Origin: JAOXRU01 sp965247735
Lineage (GTDB): Bacteria > Bacteroidota > Bacteroidia > Flavobacteriales > Flavobacteriaceae
Assembly (NCBI GenBank): GCA_965247735.1
Contig: CBDFHN010000002.1
Location: 1,860,001-1,924,000 of the forward strand
Reading direction: 5' to 3'
DNA: 64,000 bases
Each line of letters begins with the position of its first letter. The first letter of the stretch is position 1. Below, in pieces: positions 43,533-53,427 of the stretch. The position numbers and the translations under genes are program-made. Below the pieces are notes generated by a model that saw only the letters and a program-made list of their open reading frames with translations, had not been told where the DNA came from and made no database searches.

Positions 43533-46388
43533 ATGCAAACCGATTCTTTTGCGCTTCGCCATATTGGTCCTAGAGAAGAAGACTTACAAAAAATGCTAAC
43601 TAAAGTTGGTGCTAAAAGTTTGGATGAATTAATTTTTGAAACCATCCCTGACGATATTAGACTAAAATCACCATTAAATTTACCTAATGGTATTAGCGAA
43701 GATGAGTATCTAAATCATATTGGAGACTTAGCTTCTAAAAATAAATTATATAAAACCTATATAGGATTAGGATACCACAATTCTATTCTACCATCTCCTA
43801 TAAAAAGAAATATTCTTGAAAACCCAGGCTGGTACACTGCTTACACACCATACCAAGCTGAAATAGCTCAAGGAAGATTAGAAGCATTGCTAAACTACCA
43901 AACCATGATCTGTGATCTTACAGGTATGGAATTGGCAAACGCTTCTCTTTTAGATGAAAGCACTGCCGCTGCTGAGACAATGACAATGCTTTTTGACCTA
44001 AGAACTAGGCCTCAAAAAAAACAAAATATAGCCAAGTTTTTTGTTTCTGAAGAAATATTACCACAAACACTTGCTGTTCTAAAAACAAAAGCAACTCCAT
44101 TAGGAATAACTCTTGTTGTTGGAAATCACCAAGAATTCTCTTTTGACAATGATTTTTATGGTGTTTTACTTCAGTATCCTGGTAAAAATGGACAAGTACA
44201 TGATTATAGCACTTTTGTAGAAAATGCAAAATCAGCAGAGATAAAAGTAGCAGTTGCTGCCGATATCCTAAGTCTTGTCGCTCTAAAAGCTCCTGGAGAA
44301 TTTGGAGTTGATGTTGTTGTTGGCACCACACAACGTTTTGGTATCCCATTGGGATATGGAGGTCCACATGCTGCTTTCTTTGCTACAAAAGCAAAATACA
44401 AAAGAAACATTCCTGGTAGAATTATTGGAGTCACCAAAGACACTGACGGAAATCGTGCCTTAAGAATGGCATTACAAACCAGAGAACAACATATCAAAAG
44501 AGATAAAGCAACTTCTAATATTTGTACAGCTCAAGTATTACTTGCCGTTATGGCCGGTATGTATGCTGTTTATCATGGACCAAAAGGGCTAACTTATATT
44601 GCCAACAAAGTACATACAACCACTGTTACTCTTGCTTCTCAACTTGAAGCTATTGGATACAAGCAAACAAATACTTCGTATTTTGATACATTAAGCGTAA
44701 AAGGTGATGCTGTAAAAATTAAAAAAATTGCAGAAAATAACGAAGTTAACTTTTTATATATCGACAATGATACAATCGGTATTTCTATAAACGAAACCAC
44801 TACAATAGCTGACATAAATACTATTGTTGCTATTTTTGCTGAAGCTAATGGAGTTACTACTAGTACAATTTCTGAATTATCATCGGAGATAGCAATCCCA
44901 GAAACAATCAGTAGAAACACTGCGTTCTTAGAAAATGAGATATTTAACTCTTACCACTCTGAGACGGACTTAATGCGCTACATCAAAAAACTAGAGCGTA
45001 AAGATCTATCATTAAACCATTCTATGATTGCTCTAGGATCATGTACAATGAAACTTAATGCCGCTTCAGAAATGCTACCACTAAGCAATGCCGAGTGGGG
45101 CAATATGCATCCTTTTGTACCTGTTGAGCAAGCACAAGGCTATCAAGAAGTTTTAAAAGCATTAGAACAACAATTGAGTATCATTACTGGTTTTGCTGGC
45201 ACATCGCTACAACCAAATTCTGGTGCTCAAGGTGAATACGCAGGACTTATGGTTATCCGTGCTCATCACGAATCCAATAACGATCAGCACCGAAATATCT
45301 GTTTAATTCCTTCATCTGCTCACGGTACTAATCCAGCATCAGCTGTATTGGCAGGTATGAAAGTTGTGGTAACAAAAACAGATGACAACGGAAACATTGA
45401 TGTAATTGACCTTAAAGAGAAAGCAGAATTACACAAAGAAAATCTTGCTGCTTTAATGGTAACTTACCCGTCTACCCATGGTGTTTTCGAATCTTCGATT
45501 AGAGAAATCACTTCAATTATTCATGAAAATGGAGGACAAGTATATATGGACGGAGCCAACATGAACGCTCAAGTAGGACTTACCAACCCTGCTACTATTG
45601 GGGCTGATGTTTGTCACCTAAACCTTCACAAAACTTTTGCTATACCACATGGTGGTGGTGGTCCTGGTGTAGGTCCTATTTGTGTTGCTGCACATCTAGT
45701 TCCCTACCTTCCAACAAACCCAGTAATAAGCTCTAGTGGGGAAAAAGGAATAGCAGGTATATCTGCTGCTCCTTGGGGAAGCGCTTTGGTATGTCTTATT
45801 TCTTATGCCTATATAAAAATGCTTGGAGGAAATGGCCTTACTGATTCTACTCGTATAGCCATTTTAAACGCAAACTATATGAAACAACGTCTAGAAAACG
45901 AAGGTAAATTCGATGTTCTTTACAAGGGAGAAAGAGGTAGAGCTGCTCATGAAATGATTGTTGATTGCAGACCATTTAAAGCAAATGGAATAGAAGTTAC
46001 GGATATTGCAAAGCGGTTAATGGATTACGGTTTCCATGCTCCTACAGTATCTTTTCCAGTTGCTGGAACATTAATGATCGAACCTACTGAAAGCGAAAGT
46101 ATGGCAGAATTAGATCGTTTTTGTGATGCGATGATTGCAATCAAAAAAGAAGTAGAAGATAGCAGTATTGACAATCCAAACAATATGCTTAAAAATTCGC
46201 CACATACGCTAGCCATGCTTACAGGATCTAACTGGGATTTTCCTTATACAAGAGAAGCTGCTGCATATCCACTAGACTATGTTTCTGATAATAAATTTTG
46301 GCCAAGCATAAGAAGAGTAGATGAAGCTTACGGAGATCGTAACCTAATTTGTACTTGTGCGCCTATAGAATCTTATATGGAAAGCTAA
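43533..46388 (+). CDS. gcvP: Glycine dehydrogenase (decarboxylating), glycine cleavage P-protein
   Basis: From the ATG at 43533 (MQTDSFALRHIGPREEDL) the product is 951 residues, the single-chain P-protein type that fuses both halves. It decarboxylates glycine with PLP and passes the aminomethyl group to lipoyl H-protein. The PLP-binding Lys700 lies in HLNLHKTFAIPHGGGGPG. Other signatures are YIGLGYHNSILPSPIKRN and LNHSMIALGSCTMKLN. An in-frame ATG 16 codons upstream is less likely. It is followed by a terminator; gcvT and gcvH are not in the window. Confidence 0.97.
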   Translation: MQTDSFALRHIGPREEDLQKMLTKVGAKSLDELIFETIPDDIRLKSPLNLPNGISEDEYLNHIGDLASKNKLYKTYIGLGYHNSILPSPIKRNILENPGWYTAYTPYQAEIAQGRLEALLNYQTMICDLTGMELANASLLDESTAAAETMTMLFDLRTRPQKKQNIAKFFVSEEILPQTLAVLKTKATPLGITLVVGNHQEFSFDNDFYGVLLQYPGKNGQVHDYSTFVENAKSAEIKVAVAADILSLVALKAPGEFGVDVVVGTTQRFGIPLGYGGPHAAFFATKAKYKRNIPGRIIGVTKDTDGNRALRMALQTREQHIKRDKATSNICTAQVLLAVMAGMYAVYHGPKGLTYIANKVHTTTVTLASQLEAIGYKQTNTSYFDTLSVKGDAVKIKKIAENNEVNFLYIDNDTIGISINETTTIADINTIVAIFAEANGVTTSTISELSSEIAIPETISRNTAFLENEIFNSYHSETDLMRYIKKLERKDLSLNHSMIALGSCTMKLNAASEMLPLSNAEWGNMHPFVPVEQAQGYQEVLKALEQQLSIITGFAGTSLQPNSGAQGEYAGLMVIRAHHESNNDQHRNICLIPSSAHGTNPASAVLAGMKVVVTKTDDNGNIDVIDLKEKAELHKENLAALMVTYPSTHGVFESSIREITSIIHENGGQVYMDGANMNAQVGLTNPATIGADVCHLNLHKTFAIPHGGGGPGVGPICVAAHLVPYLPTNPVISSSGEKGIAGISAAPWGSALVCLISYAYIKMLGGNGLTDSTRIAILNANYMKQRLENEGKFDVLYKGERGRAAHEMIVDCRPFKANGIEVTDIAKRLMDYGFHAPTVSFPVAGTLMIEPTESESMAELDRFCDAMIAIKKEVEDSSIDNPNNMLKNSPHTLAMLTGSNWDFPYTREAAAYPLDYVSDNKFWPSIRRVDEAYGDRNLICTCAPIESYMES

Positions 46389-46408
46389 ACCAAGAATAAT
46401 CATATCTC

Positions 46409-46445
46409 AAAAGAGTCTTTTCTTAATGAAAAGGCTCTTTTTTTA
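46409..46445 (+). terminator. Intrinsic terminator after gcvP
   Basis: AAAAGAGTCTTTTC and GAAAAGGCTCTTTT arms with a 5-nt loop (one G-U pair), followed by a T run up to about 46445. It lies about 20 nt after the gcvP stop. Confidence 0.8.
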
Positions 46446-46548
46446 TATAAATCATTTAAAATACACTACTTTGGGTATCGTAATTACACCTAAAGAAAAA
46501 AATAAAATTTAAGATAGATCTCTATTTTTATCCTCAGACTTAACTACT

Positions 46549-47607
46549 ATGAACATTAGCATTACTGGAAGCGGAAGTTTCTCACCAGATTTAATTCAAA
46601 AAAACGAGTCCTTTTTAGATTACCAATTCTTAAATTCTGATGGCTCAGCTATACAATACGAAAACCCAGTAATTATTCAAAAATTTAAAGCGATTACAGG
46701 TATTGAAGAGCGCCGGTATGCACCAAAAAATCTTAATAATTCTGATCTTGCCTATCTTGCTGCTGCTTCAGCTATTGAAAATGCAAAAATAGATCCAGAG
46801 ACATTAGATCAAATAATTGTAGCTCATAATTTTGGCGATATTAAACATGGAAGCCACCAGGTAGATACAGTACCCAGTCTTGCAACAAGAGTAAAACAAA
46901 AATTACAGATAAAAAATCCAAAATGTGTTGCCTATGATGTTCTTTTTGGTTGTCCAGGATGGATACAGGGAGTTATACAAGCCTATGCATACATAAATGC
47001 TGGAATTGCACAAAAATGTCTAATTATAGGAAGCGAAACCCTCTCTAGGGTTGTAGATCATCACGATAGAGATGCTATGATATATGCAGATGGAGCTGGA
47101 GCAATAATCCTTGAAGCAACTGAAAATGGAGGAAACATCTTAGCTCACGAAGCAGCTACCTTTGCTGAAAAAGAAGCCAACTATTTGTGCTTTGATAAAT
47201 CGTACAATAAAGACTTAGAAGAAGACACTAAGTATTTAAAAATGAATGGGCGTAAAATTTATGAGTTTGCAGTTACACAAGTTCCTAAGGCTATGAAAGC
47301 CTGTCTAGACAAAAGCGGAGTTCCTATTGAAAGTTTAAAAAAAGTTTTCCTTCATCAAGCTAATGAAAAAATGGATGAGGCTATTATCAATAGATTTTAC
47401 CAACAATACAATAGCACCCCTCCAGAAAATATTATGCCGATGAATATCCACAAGCTTGGGAACAGTTCTGTAGCAACAATTCCAACTTTATTTGACGCTG
47501 TGAAAAGAGGAAAAATGAAAGACCAGCAACTTTCTAAAGGAGATGTTATTATATTTGCAAGTGTTGGCGCAGGAATGAATATAAATGCCTTCGTCTATAA
47601 ATACTAG
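46549..47607 (+). CDS. 3-Oxoacyl-ACP synthase III (FabH)-like ketosynthase
   Basis: A 352-residue thiolase-fold enzyme with an intact KAS III triad: Cys135 in LFGCPGWIQG, His269 in FLHQANEKMD and Asn305 in HKLGNSSVATIP. It begins MNISITGSGSFSPD and has GIEERRYA near residue 51, a FabH-like motif. KAS III enzymes condense an acyl-CoA with malonyl-ACP. The divergence from housekeeping FabH and its location with a methyltransferase and glycosyltransferase suggest a special lipid or small metabolite rather than bulk fatty-acid initiation. This last step is inference. Confidence 0.88.
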   Translation: MNISITGSGSFSPDLIQKNESFLDYQFLNSDGSAIQYENPVIIQKFKAITGIEERRYAPKNLNNSDLAYLAAASAIENAKIDPETLDQIIVAHNFGDIKHGSHQVDTVPSLATRVKQKLQIKNPKCVAYDVLFGCPGWIQGVIQAYAYINAGIAQKCLIIGSETLSRVVDHHDRDAMIYADGAGAIILEATENGGNILAHEAATFAEKEANYLCFDKSYNKDLEEDTKYLKMNGRKIYEFAVTQVPKAMKACLDKSGVPIESLKKVFLHQANEKMDEAIINRFYQQYNSTPPENIMPMNIHKLGNSSVATIPTLFDAVKRGKMKDQQLSKGDVIIFASVGAGMNINAFVYKY

Positions 47608-47609
47608 AA

Positions 47610-48134
47610 ATGTACGAAAATAGCTTTCCAAGCAAAAGATATCAGATTACTTTAGACTTCTTATCAAAACACATCTCCAAAGATGCTAACATTTTGGATC
47701 TGGGTATTCCAAACCCTTTATCTAAGTTAATGCAAGAAAAAGAGCATAAAGTAAGCAACACTAAAGGTGAAGATTTAGATCTAGAAACCAATGTTGTAAA
47801 AGATGATACTTTTGATACCGTAACTGCTTTTGAAATATTTGAACACCTCGTTTCTCCTCTAAAAGTTTTACAAGATATTAAAGCCACCAAACTAGTCGCG
47901 AGTATACCTCTGAGACTCTGGTTTGCTACAGCCTATAAAAGCAAAACAGACCCATGGGATAGGCATTACCACGAATTTGAAGACTGGCAATTTGATTGGC
48001 TTTTAGAAAAAGCAGGCTGGGAAATAAAAGACAGCGTGCAATGGGCGCACCCAGTAAACAAAATAGGCATAAGACCGCTATTAAGACGCTTTACACCTAG
48101 ATACTATATGGTTTATGCAGAACGAAAACAATAA
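47610..48134 (+). CDS. Class I SAM-dependent methyltransferase-like protein
   Basis: A 174-residue protein with a short Rossmann-like core. Motif I reads ILDLGIPNP (residues about 28-36), which lacks the usual GxGxG pattern, while VTAFEIFEHLVSPLKVL resembles the methyltransferase motif around the post-II/III region (ExFEHL). The acceptor is unknown, and the degenerate motif I leaves SAM binding less certain. It starts 2 nt after the ketosynthase gene and 26 nt before the glycosyltransferase gene, suggesting cotranscription. Confidence 0.72.
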   Translation: MYENSFPSKRYQITLDFLSKHISKDANILDLGIPNPLSKLMQEKEHKVSNTKGEDLDLETNVVKDDTFDTVTAFEIFEHLVSPLKVLQDIKATKLVASIPLRLWFATAYKSKTDPWDRHYHEFEDWQFDWLLEKAGWEIKDSVQWAHPVNKIGIRPLLRRFTPRYYMVYAERKQ

Positions 48135-48160
48135 CATTACTTTCTAACACCTTTAAATTA

Positions 48161-49009
48161 ATGAAAATTGCAATTGTTATACCTGCTCATAATGAAGAAG
48201 CCTTAATTAGATTAACGCTTAACTCTCTTATAAAACAAACACTTCTTCCCTCAAAAATCATTGTTGTTAATGACAATTCTACAGATAATACAGCGGAAAT
48301 TGTAACCAAATTAGGAGCTGAGCATTCTTTTATCACTTTAATAAACAATAATTCCAATACGGATCATCTTCCTGGAAGCAAGGTTATTAATGCTTTCTAT
48401 AAAGGATATGACACTCTAAATTCCGATTTTGATATTATTTGCAAATTTGATGCTGATCTTATCTTTCCTGACAACTACTTAGAACGTATTGTTTATCATT
48501 TCAACAAAAATAAAAATATAGGTATGGCCGGTGGGTTCTGCTATATTAATAAAAATGAAGATTGGGTCTTAGAAAACCTGACCAACAAAGATCATATTAG
48601 AGGTGCACTAAAAGCTTATCGAAAAGAATGCTTTTCTGCTATTGGAGGCTTAAAAAAAGCAATGGGATGGGATACCGTGGATGAGTTATTAGCCAAATAT
48701 CACAATTGGGAAATAATTACTGATGAATCGCTACATGTAAAACACCTAAAACCTACTGGTAACACTTATAACAAAAAAGCAAAATACAAACAAGGAGAAG
48801 CATTTTATAAAATGCGCTATGGTTTTGTAATTACATTTATTGCAGCGGTTAAACTTGCCTACAAAAAACGAAAGCCAAACTTTATTATAGATTATTTAAG
48901 CGGTTACCTTAAAGCAAAAAGGGAAAAACAAGCATTTTTAGTAAGCAAAAAAGAAGGGGGATTCATAAGGAGTCTTCGTTGGAATGGTATTAAAGAGAAA
49001 CTATTTTAA
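48161..49009 (+). CDS. Family 2 glycosyltransferase
   Basis: A 282-residue GT-A enzyme: MKIAIVIPAHNEEALI at the start, VVNDNSTDNTAEIV with the first Asp pair at about 35-48, and KFDADLIFPDNYLE near 87-100 carrying the DxD motif. AGGFCYINKNEDW and RGALKAYRKECFSAIGGL further match GT2. There is no transmembrane segment, so it is cytoplasmic or peripheral. The sugar and acceptor are unknown. It forms the third gene of the ketosynthase-methyltransferase group, and its 3' end overlaps the convergent gene by 4 nt. Confidence 0.9.
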   Translation: MKIAIVIPAHNEEALIRLTLNSLIKQTLLPSKIIVVNDNSTDNTAEIVTKLGAEHSFITLINNNSNTDHLPGSKVINAFYKGYDTLNSDFDIICKFDADLIFPDNYLERIVYHFNKNKNIGMAGGFCYINKNEDWVLENLTNKDHIRGALKAYRKECFSAIGGLKKAMGWDTVDELLAKYHNWEIITDESLHVKHLKPTGNTYNKKAKYKQGEAFYKMRYGFVITFIAAVKLAYKKRKPNFIIDYLSGYLKAKREKQAFLVSKKEGGFIRSLRWNGIKEKLF

Positions 49010-51504
49010 ACCTTATCTGACACTTTGCTCCGAACACAAAAAGTTTGCTTAACTCTTTCTGAAACATTAAAATAAGGAACCCAAATTAACATTCCAATTC
49101 CTGCCTTAATGATTTCCTTATACCCTTCACTATCTTCCATTCCTAAATTCGCCCACTCATAGACTAAATTATCTAACAATAAAAAAAGAAAATTTACAAT
49201 ATAAAAAACACTCATCAACAAAGGCAAACTAGTTCTCTTTTTAATAAAAAGAAATATTAGAGTAATAGTAAACACCCAAAACCAACAGTTGTAAATAATT
49301 TCTATCCCTACAAATATCTTCAGTAACATAGGAGAGCTTACCTTCAACAAATCTAATCCAAGCCACATGTTCTCATCTAAAAACCCAACATTATAAAAAT
49401 TGATAGGCAAGGCAAAAATCGACAACACAACTCCAATTACTGGTAAAACCAACCACCCGCCAATAGTATTATAATTACTATCTCCTAAAGGTTTAGGATC
49501 GAAAACAAAATACAACTTATAAAAGAAAATAACTGCAGTCAAAAGACCAAAGAACAATAAAAAATAAGAAATCCATCCAGTTTCCCCCTCAACTATTCCC
49601 GAACCATAAGTAAGCATATAGCTAAACTCAGATTTTACCTTTTCTTGATCTTTAAAAAAGACGTCTAATTCATGAGGTGAAATGCTAGATTTATGCAATT
49701 CATATTGATGCGAAATTTCAACTTCACTACCTTCTGTCATTACACTAGTAGCATAAGTAAACACATTATTACTAACTGTTTTCAAAGGCTTGTTTGCATT
49801 CCATTTTTCAGGCAACCTTATCTTTGTCAATTGCAAATAACTATATGGTGATCCCAGATCATAAGGCATCGTTCTAGAAGCCGTCCCCACATCGGTTAAA
49901 CTCGAGCTCAACACCATTGGATAAGTTTCAAAAAAAAGATAATCTTCGCTTTCATCTTTTTCCCAAAAATCTTCAATAACATAACTTTCCTTAATCACAA
50001 AAATATTATCACTCTCTCTCGAATCATCCTCAAATTCAATTTCACCTTTCAATTCAATTTTCGGATATAAAGTTGCATAATAATTTTGATAATTTTTACT
50101 TATTTTCCCTTTAGAGTTTGAAGAAAAGTAACTTCTAAAGTAATCTGCCTTATTTCCACTATACGAAGATTCTATTGTATACAAAGCGCTACCACCTATA
50201 GTTTTTACATCAATAATTTCGTTAACAATAACCTGTGGCACTTGAGAGTTCTGAACACCCACATCTACCAATTTCGTTTCTCCGTCACGTATAACTAATC
50301 CCTTCTCATAAGAAGGAGGACTCATAGCATATAAATCCCCTCCTTGTTGTGATATTGTCGGATCAACAAAATAATACTTATCCTTATGCTTAAAATTGAC
50401 AATACAATGATCAAACGCAGTGTTACTCGAAAACTCATGCTCTACTTCTCCTCTTAGTACTGTATTCACCAAAACAGGATAAGACTCTACTCCTATTTTT
50501 CTTAAAAAAGATACCAGTAATAAAGATTTATCCTTACAATCCCCATACCTCTGCCTTAACACTTTTTTGGGTTTATTTGGTTGGTAAGCAGAAATTCCAG
50601 ATTCGAAACCTAAATAACGTATATCATCCTGAACAAATCTAATTAGCGTTATAATTTTATCTTCTAAACTATTATTATTTTCCAATAAATCTGTTGGAAT
50701 TGGTGCTTCATCATTTTCACTATACTTATAAATTGGAGTAGCCCAGTCCACAACATCTTTCCAACTAGAAAAAGTGGTATACGATACCCTAGCTTGAGGA
50801 TTATACCAACTTGGAATATTATTATCGTAAACAATAAAATCCTTAGCCTCCAAATCCCAAACATAACTAACCAAACCCTTGTTTTCAGTGACTTCTGGAG
50901 AAGCAGCGTTCTCAAACACTTTAAGATGAAGCTCCCTAGGACTTAATATTCGGTTATAAATTCGATTTACAGGAGATGAGAAATTTTGATAAAAAACTCC
51001 TGAAAAATTTCCTTTATTAATAATATTACTCCCCTTAATAGAATAAGAATACTCAATAATATCATCCACACGAACATCAGAAAGATTTAAAACAGCAGTA
51101 GTTGACCCATCATACAGTGATCTTTCCATACTAGATTCTCTTTGTAATGTCTGAATAAGAGTATTTGATAATTTTTCAACAACCTTATCTCCTCTAACTA
51201 TTCGTACGTCATGAAAAAATAATTGCTGGTAACTCGGGTCAAAAACAACACTTATATCCGAAAACTCCTGAACCCCTTCCGCATTCAAAACCTTTATTGC
51301 ATAATGATAATAATACTGCTTCTCTTTATAATGCTCCTGAGAATCTATCAGCAAATACTGAAACCCACTACTTCCATTCAACTCCTTTTTATCAGTAAAT
51401 TCAACCTCATTTACCCAACTAGGAGCAACAGTTTTCAAAACTCTATTCTGACCAATAACAGCCCCAAAAACAATAATAAATAATACAGTTAATATATTTC
51501 TCAT
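49006..51504 (-). CDS. DUF3857/transglutaminase-like protein with C-terminal DUF2569-like membrane domain
   Basis: An 832-residue envelope protein. The signal peptide (MRNILTVLFIIVFGAVIGQ) is followed by a DUF3857 domain (about 50-210) and a transglutaminase-like domain with a complete triad: Cys323 (YGDCKDKS), His366 (FDHCIV) and Asp381 (YFVDPT). After a further periplasmic region, a hydrophobic part from about residue 640 carries about five membrane segments and GGWLVLPVIGVVLS, a DUF2569-like signature. The enzyme is likely a periplasmic cysteine peptidase or crosslinker anchored at its C-terminus; the substrate is unknown. It is a single gene. Confidence 0.85.
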   Translation of the reverse strand: MRNILTVLFIIVFGAVIGQNRVLKTVAPSWVNEVEFTDKKELNGSSGFQYLLIDSQEHYKEKQYYYHYAIKVLNAEGVQEFSDISVVFDPSYQQLFFHDVRIVRGDKVVEKLSNTLIQTLQRESSMERSLYDGSTTAVLNLSDVRVDDIIEYSYSIKGSNIINKGNFSGVFYQNFSSPVNRIYNRILSPRELHLKVFENAASPEVTENKGLVSYVWDLEAKDFIVYDNNIPSWYNPQARVSYTTFSSWKDVVDWATPIYKYSENDEAPIPTDLLENNNSLEDKIITLIRFVQDDIRYLGFESGISAYQPNKPKKVLRQRYGDCKDKSLLLVSFLRKIGVESYPVLVNTVLRGEVEHEFSSNTAFDHCIVNFKHKDKYYFVDPTISQQGGDLYAMSPPSYEKGLVIRDGETKLVDVGVQNSQVPQVIVNEIIDVKTIGGSALYTIESSYSGNKADYFRSYFSSNSKGKISKNYQNYYATLYPKIELKGEIEFEDDSRESDNIFVIKESYVIEDFWEKDESEDYLFFETYPMVLSSSLTDVGTASRTMPYDLGSPYSYLQLTKIRLPEKWNANKPLKTVSNNVFTYATSVMTEGSEVEISHQYELHKSSISPHELDVFFKDQEKVKSEFSYMLTYGSGIVEGETGWISYFLLFFGLLTAVIFFYKLYFVFDPKPLGDSNYNTIGGWLVLPVIGVVLSIFALPINFYNVGFLDENMWLGLDLLKVSSPMLLKIFVGIEIIYNCWFWVFTITLIFLFIKKRTSLPLLMSVFYIVNFLFLLLDNLVYEWANLGMEDSEGYKEIIKAGIGMLIWVPYFNVSERVKQTFCVRSKVSDKV

Positions 51505-51583
51505 AGTTTAAAAAAAACAATACGTTTACACTTTCTATATAACCAGAAAAGCAATACAATAAATTATACTCTCAAAGAAACGC

Positions 51584-51614
51584 AAAAAAGCTAAGATTTT
51601 TAGATCTTAGCTTT
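51584..51614 (-). terminator. Intrinsic terminator after the PafA-like gene
   Basis: AAAGCTAAGAT (51587-51597) pairs perfectly with ATCTTAGCTTT (51604-51614) over a 6-nt loop. On the minus strand it ends in a T6 run (51589-51584). It separates the phosphatase gene from the downstream DUF3857 gene. Confidence 0.8.
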
Positions 51615-51638
51615 CCATATTTTAAAAAAATAAAAAAA

Positions 51639-53312
51639 TTACTCCACCACTTCAGAAATCACTTTTCCAGTAACTCCATTCGGAAAAGCAATCCCCAATA
51701 ATGCCGCTATTGTAGGTGCAATATCTGGTATTTCTGTTAAATTTTGCGTGCTTCCCTTTTTAATTCCATTTCCATAGAACAATAAAGGTACATGAGTATC
51801 ATATACAAAAGACGAACCATGAGTAGATCCTGTTCTTGAATAACTTATAAAAGATGGATCAGCAACTACCAATACATCGCCAGATCTTTTTTGACTATAT
51901 CCATTTTGTAAAACATCAGCAACACCTTCCGTATATTCGTTTTGCCACATTTGGTGACCTGTATATACTTTATATACATTATCATAAGTCATCAATTCAT
52001 TCGCAATAACCGTTTCAACATCCTCTAATTTTAATCCCAAATTCCCAATTACTTTTCTATCCAAAAATAATTGCTCATTAGAATAATTTTTCACCATCTG
52101 ATCTGTTCCATAATTAAACTTCAAAAACTCATCTAACTTAGCTCTCAACTTTTTATTATCTAAATACCCAGCAGGTATTTTTTGATCTTTTAGATATGAA
52201 GGCACGTGTATAGCCGCATGATCGGCGGTTAAAAACACAGTATAATTGCCTTTCCCAACTTTTTCATCCAAGCCAGTCAATAAACGAGCAATATCCATAT
52301 CTAATCTTAGGTATGTATCTTGAATCTCTACTGAATTAACACCATATTTATGCCCAACATAGTCTGTACTAGAAAAACTAACAGCTAAAAAATCCGTATC
52401 ATTATCTTTACCCAATTGCTCACCATCCAAAGCCGCTAGTGCAAAATCTGCAGTAATACTATTTCCATATGGAGTTGCCTTTATAACATCAAAACCACCA
52501 TTTGCTTGCCAAAAAGAAGGCAAATTATGAGGGAAGATCGCTGATTCTTCTCCCTTAAATACTCCTTCATATGAATTAGCATCAGCACCACTCTCGGTAT
52601 ATTCAGCTATTGGCCTAAGCAAATCCCATGATTTCTTATACGATTCAGCTATATTAGACGTATTAAAATCGCTCACCCAAGATGGTAGTTGATTCATATA
52701 ATAGGTACTCGTAATCCAACTACCTTCATCTTTTCCATAAAACCAGTATGCAGTTCCTGTATGACCCGCTGGCAAAATAGATCCTCTATCTTTTATAGCT
52801 ATTCCTATTGTCTTTCCTCTCATTTGTGTAGCCAACCTTAATTGATCTGTAATTGTTGTGGTCATCATTCTATGCGGAGACATTTTTCCTGCACTTGATG
52901 TTGTACCAACAGACTCATAATTATCATCACCTGCACAATACACCATCTTATCAGATACTTTATCATACCAATTATTACCAATAACACCGTGTGAAGAAGG
53001 ACTAGCACCTGTGTACACAGAAGTATGTCCAGGACCTGTACTTGTAGGCTTATAGTTATAATGATTGTTCTTACAACTAAAACCATCGTTAACTAGGCGC
53101 TTAAATCCATCACTTCCATAATCACTCCAGAATCTAGTAATATAGTCATACCGCATTTGATCTACAATAATCCCTACCACCAATTTAGGAGAAGCAAAAG
53201 GCTTCTGAACCACTACTACCTGTTCTTTATTTTTCTTTTTTCGTTTAGAACGTTGTGCTATTGTTGGTAAAACAACCAATAGTGCACATGCTAACAAAAC
53301 TATTTTTTTCAT
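51639..53312 (-). CDS. PafA-type alkaline phosphatase family protein
   Basis: A 557-residue secreted phosphatase of the alkaline phosphatase superfamily. It has a signal peptide (to about residue 20, LPTIAQ), then a metal-binding segment VVGIIVDQMRYDYITRF, the nucleophile region KPTSTGPGHTSVYTG (Thr90-Thr92) and GNNWYD at about 112-117. The KDR segment at 174-176 matches the Lys/Arg pair that contacts phosphate in PafA. TADHAAIHVPSYL supplies the second set of metal ligands. PafA releases phosphate from many monoesters in the periplasm. It is probably constitutive or phosphate-independent, as in related Flavobacteria, but this is not visible here. Confidence 0.92.
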   Translation of the reverse strand: MKKIVLLACALLVVLPTIAQRSKRKKKNKEQVVVVQKPFASPKLVVGIIVDQMRYDYITRFWSDYGSDGFKRLVNDGFSCKNNHYNYKPTSTGPGHTSVYTGASPSSHGVIGNNWYDKVSDKMVYCAGDDNYESVGTTSSAGKMSPHRMMTTTITDQLRLATQMRGKTIGIAIKDRGSILPAGHTGTAYWFYGKDEGSWITSTYYMNQLPSWVSDFNTSNIAESYKKSWDLLRPIAEYTESGADANSYEGVFKGEESAIFPHNLPSFWQANGGFDVIKATPYGNSITADFALAALDGEQLGKDNDTDFLAVSFSSTDYVGHKYGVNSVEIQDTYLRLDMDIARLLTGLDEKVGKGNYTVFLTADHAAIHVPSYLKDQKIPAGYLDNKKLRAKLDEFLKFNYGTDQMVKNYSNEQLFLDRKVIGNLGLKLEDVETVIANELMTYDNVYKVYTGHQMWQNEYTEGVADVLQNGYSQKRSGDVLVVADPSFISYSRTGSTHGSSFVYDTHVPLLFYGNGIKKGSTQNLTEIPDIAPTIAALLGIAFPNGVTGKVISEVVE

Positions 53313-53402
53313 ACTATCTGTTTTTATAAAAAGTAAAAATAGTAGAATTAAATATTAATTACATTAAATCAAGGTTAAAAACGTTCCTATTATTATTATT
53401 TA

Positions 53403-53410
53403 TACTTTTG
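53403..53410 (+). promoter_or_regulatory. -7 element upstream of mlaE
   Basis: TACTTTTG is a full match to TAnnTTTG and lies 17 nt before the mlaE ATG. A clear -33 TTG at the right distance is not seen, so confidence is limited. Confidence 0.35.
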
Positions 53411-53427
53411 TCTACTATTTTTAAACT

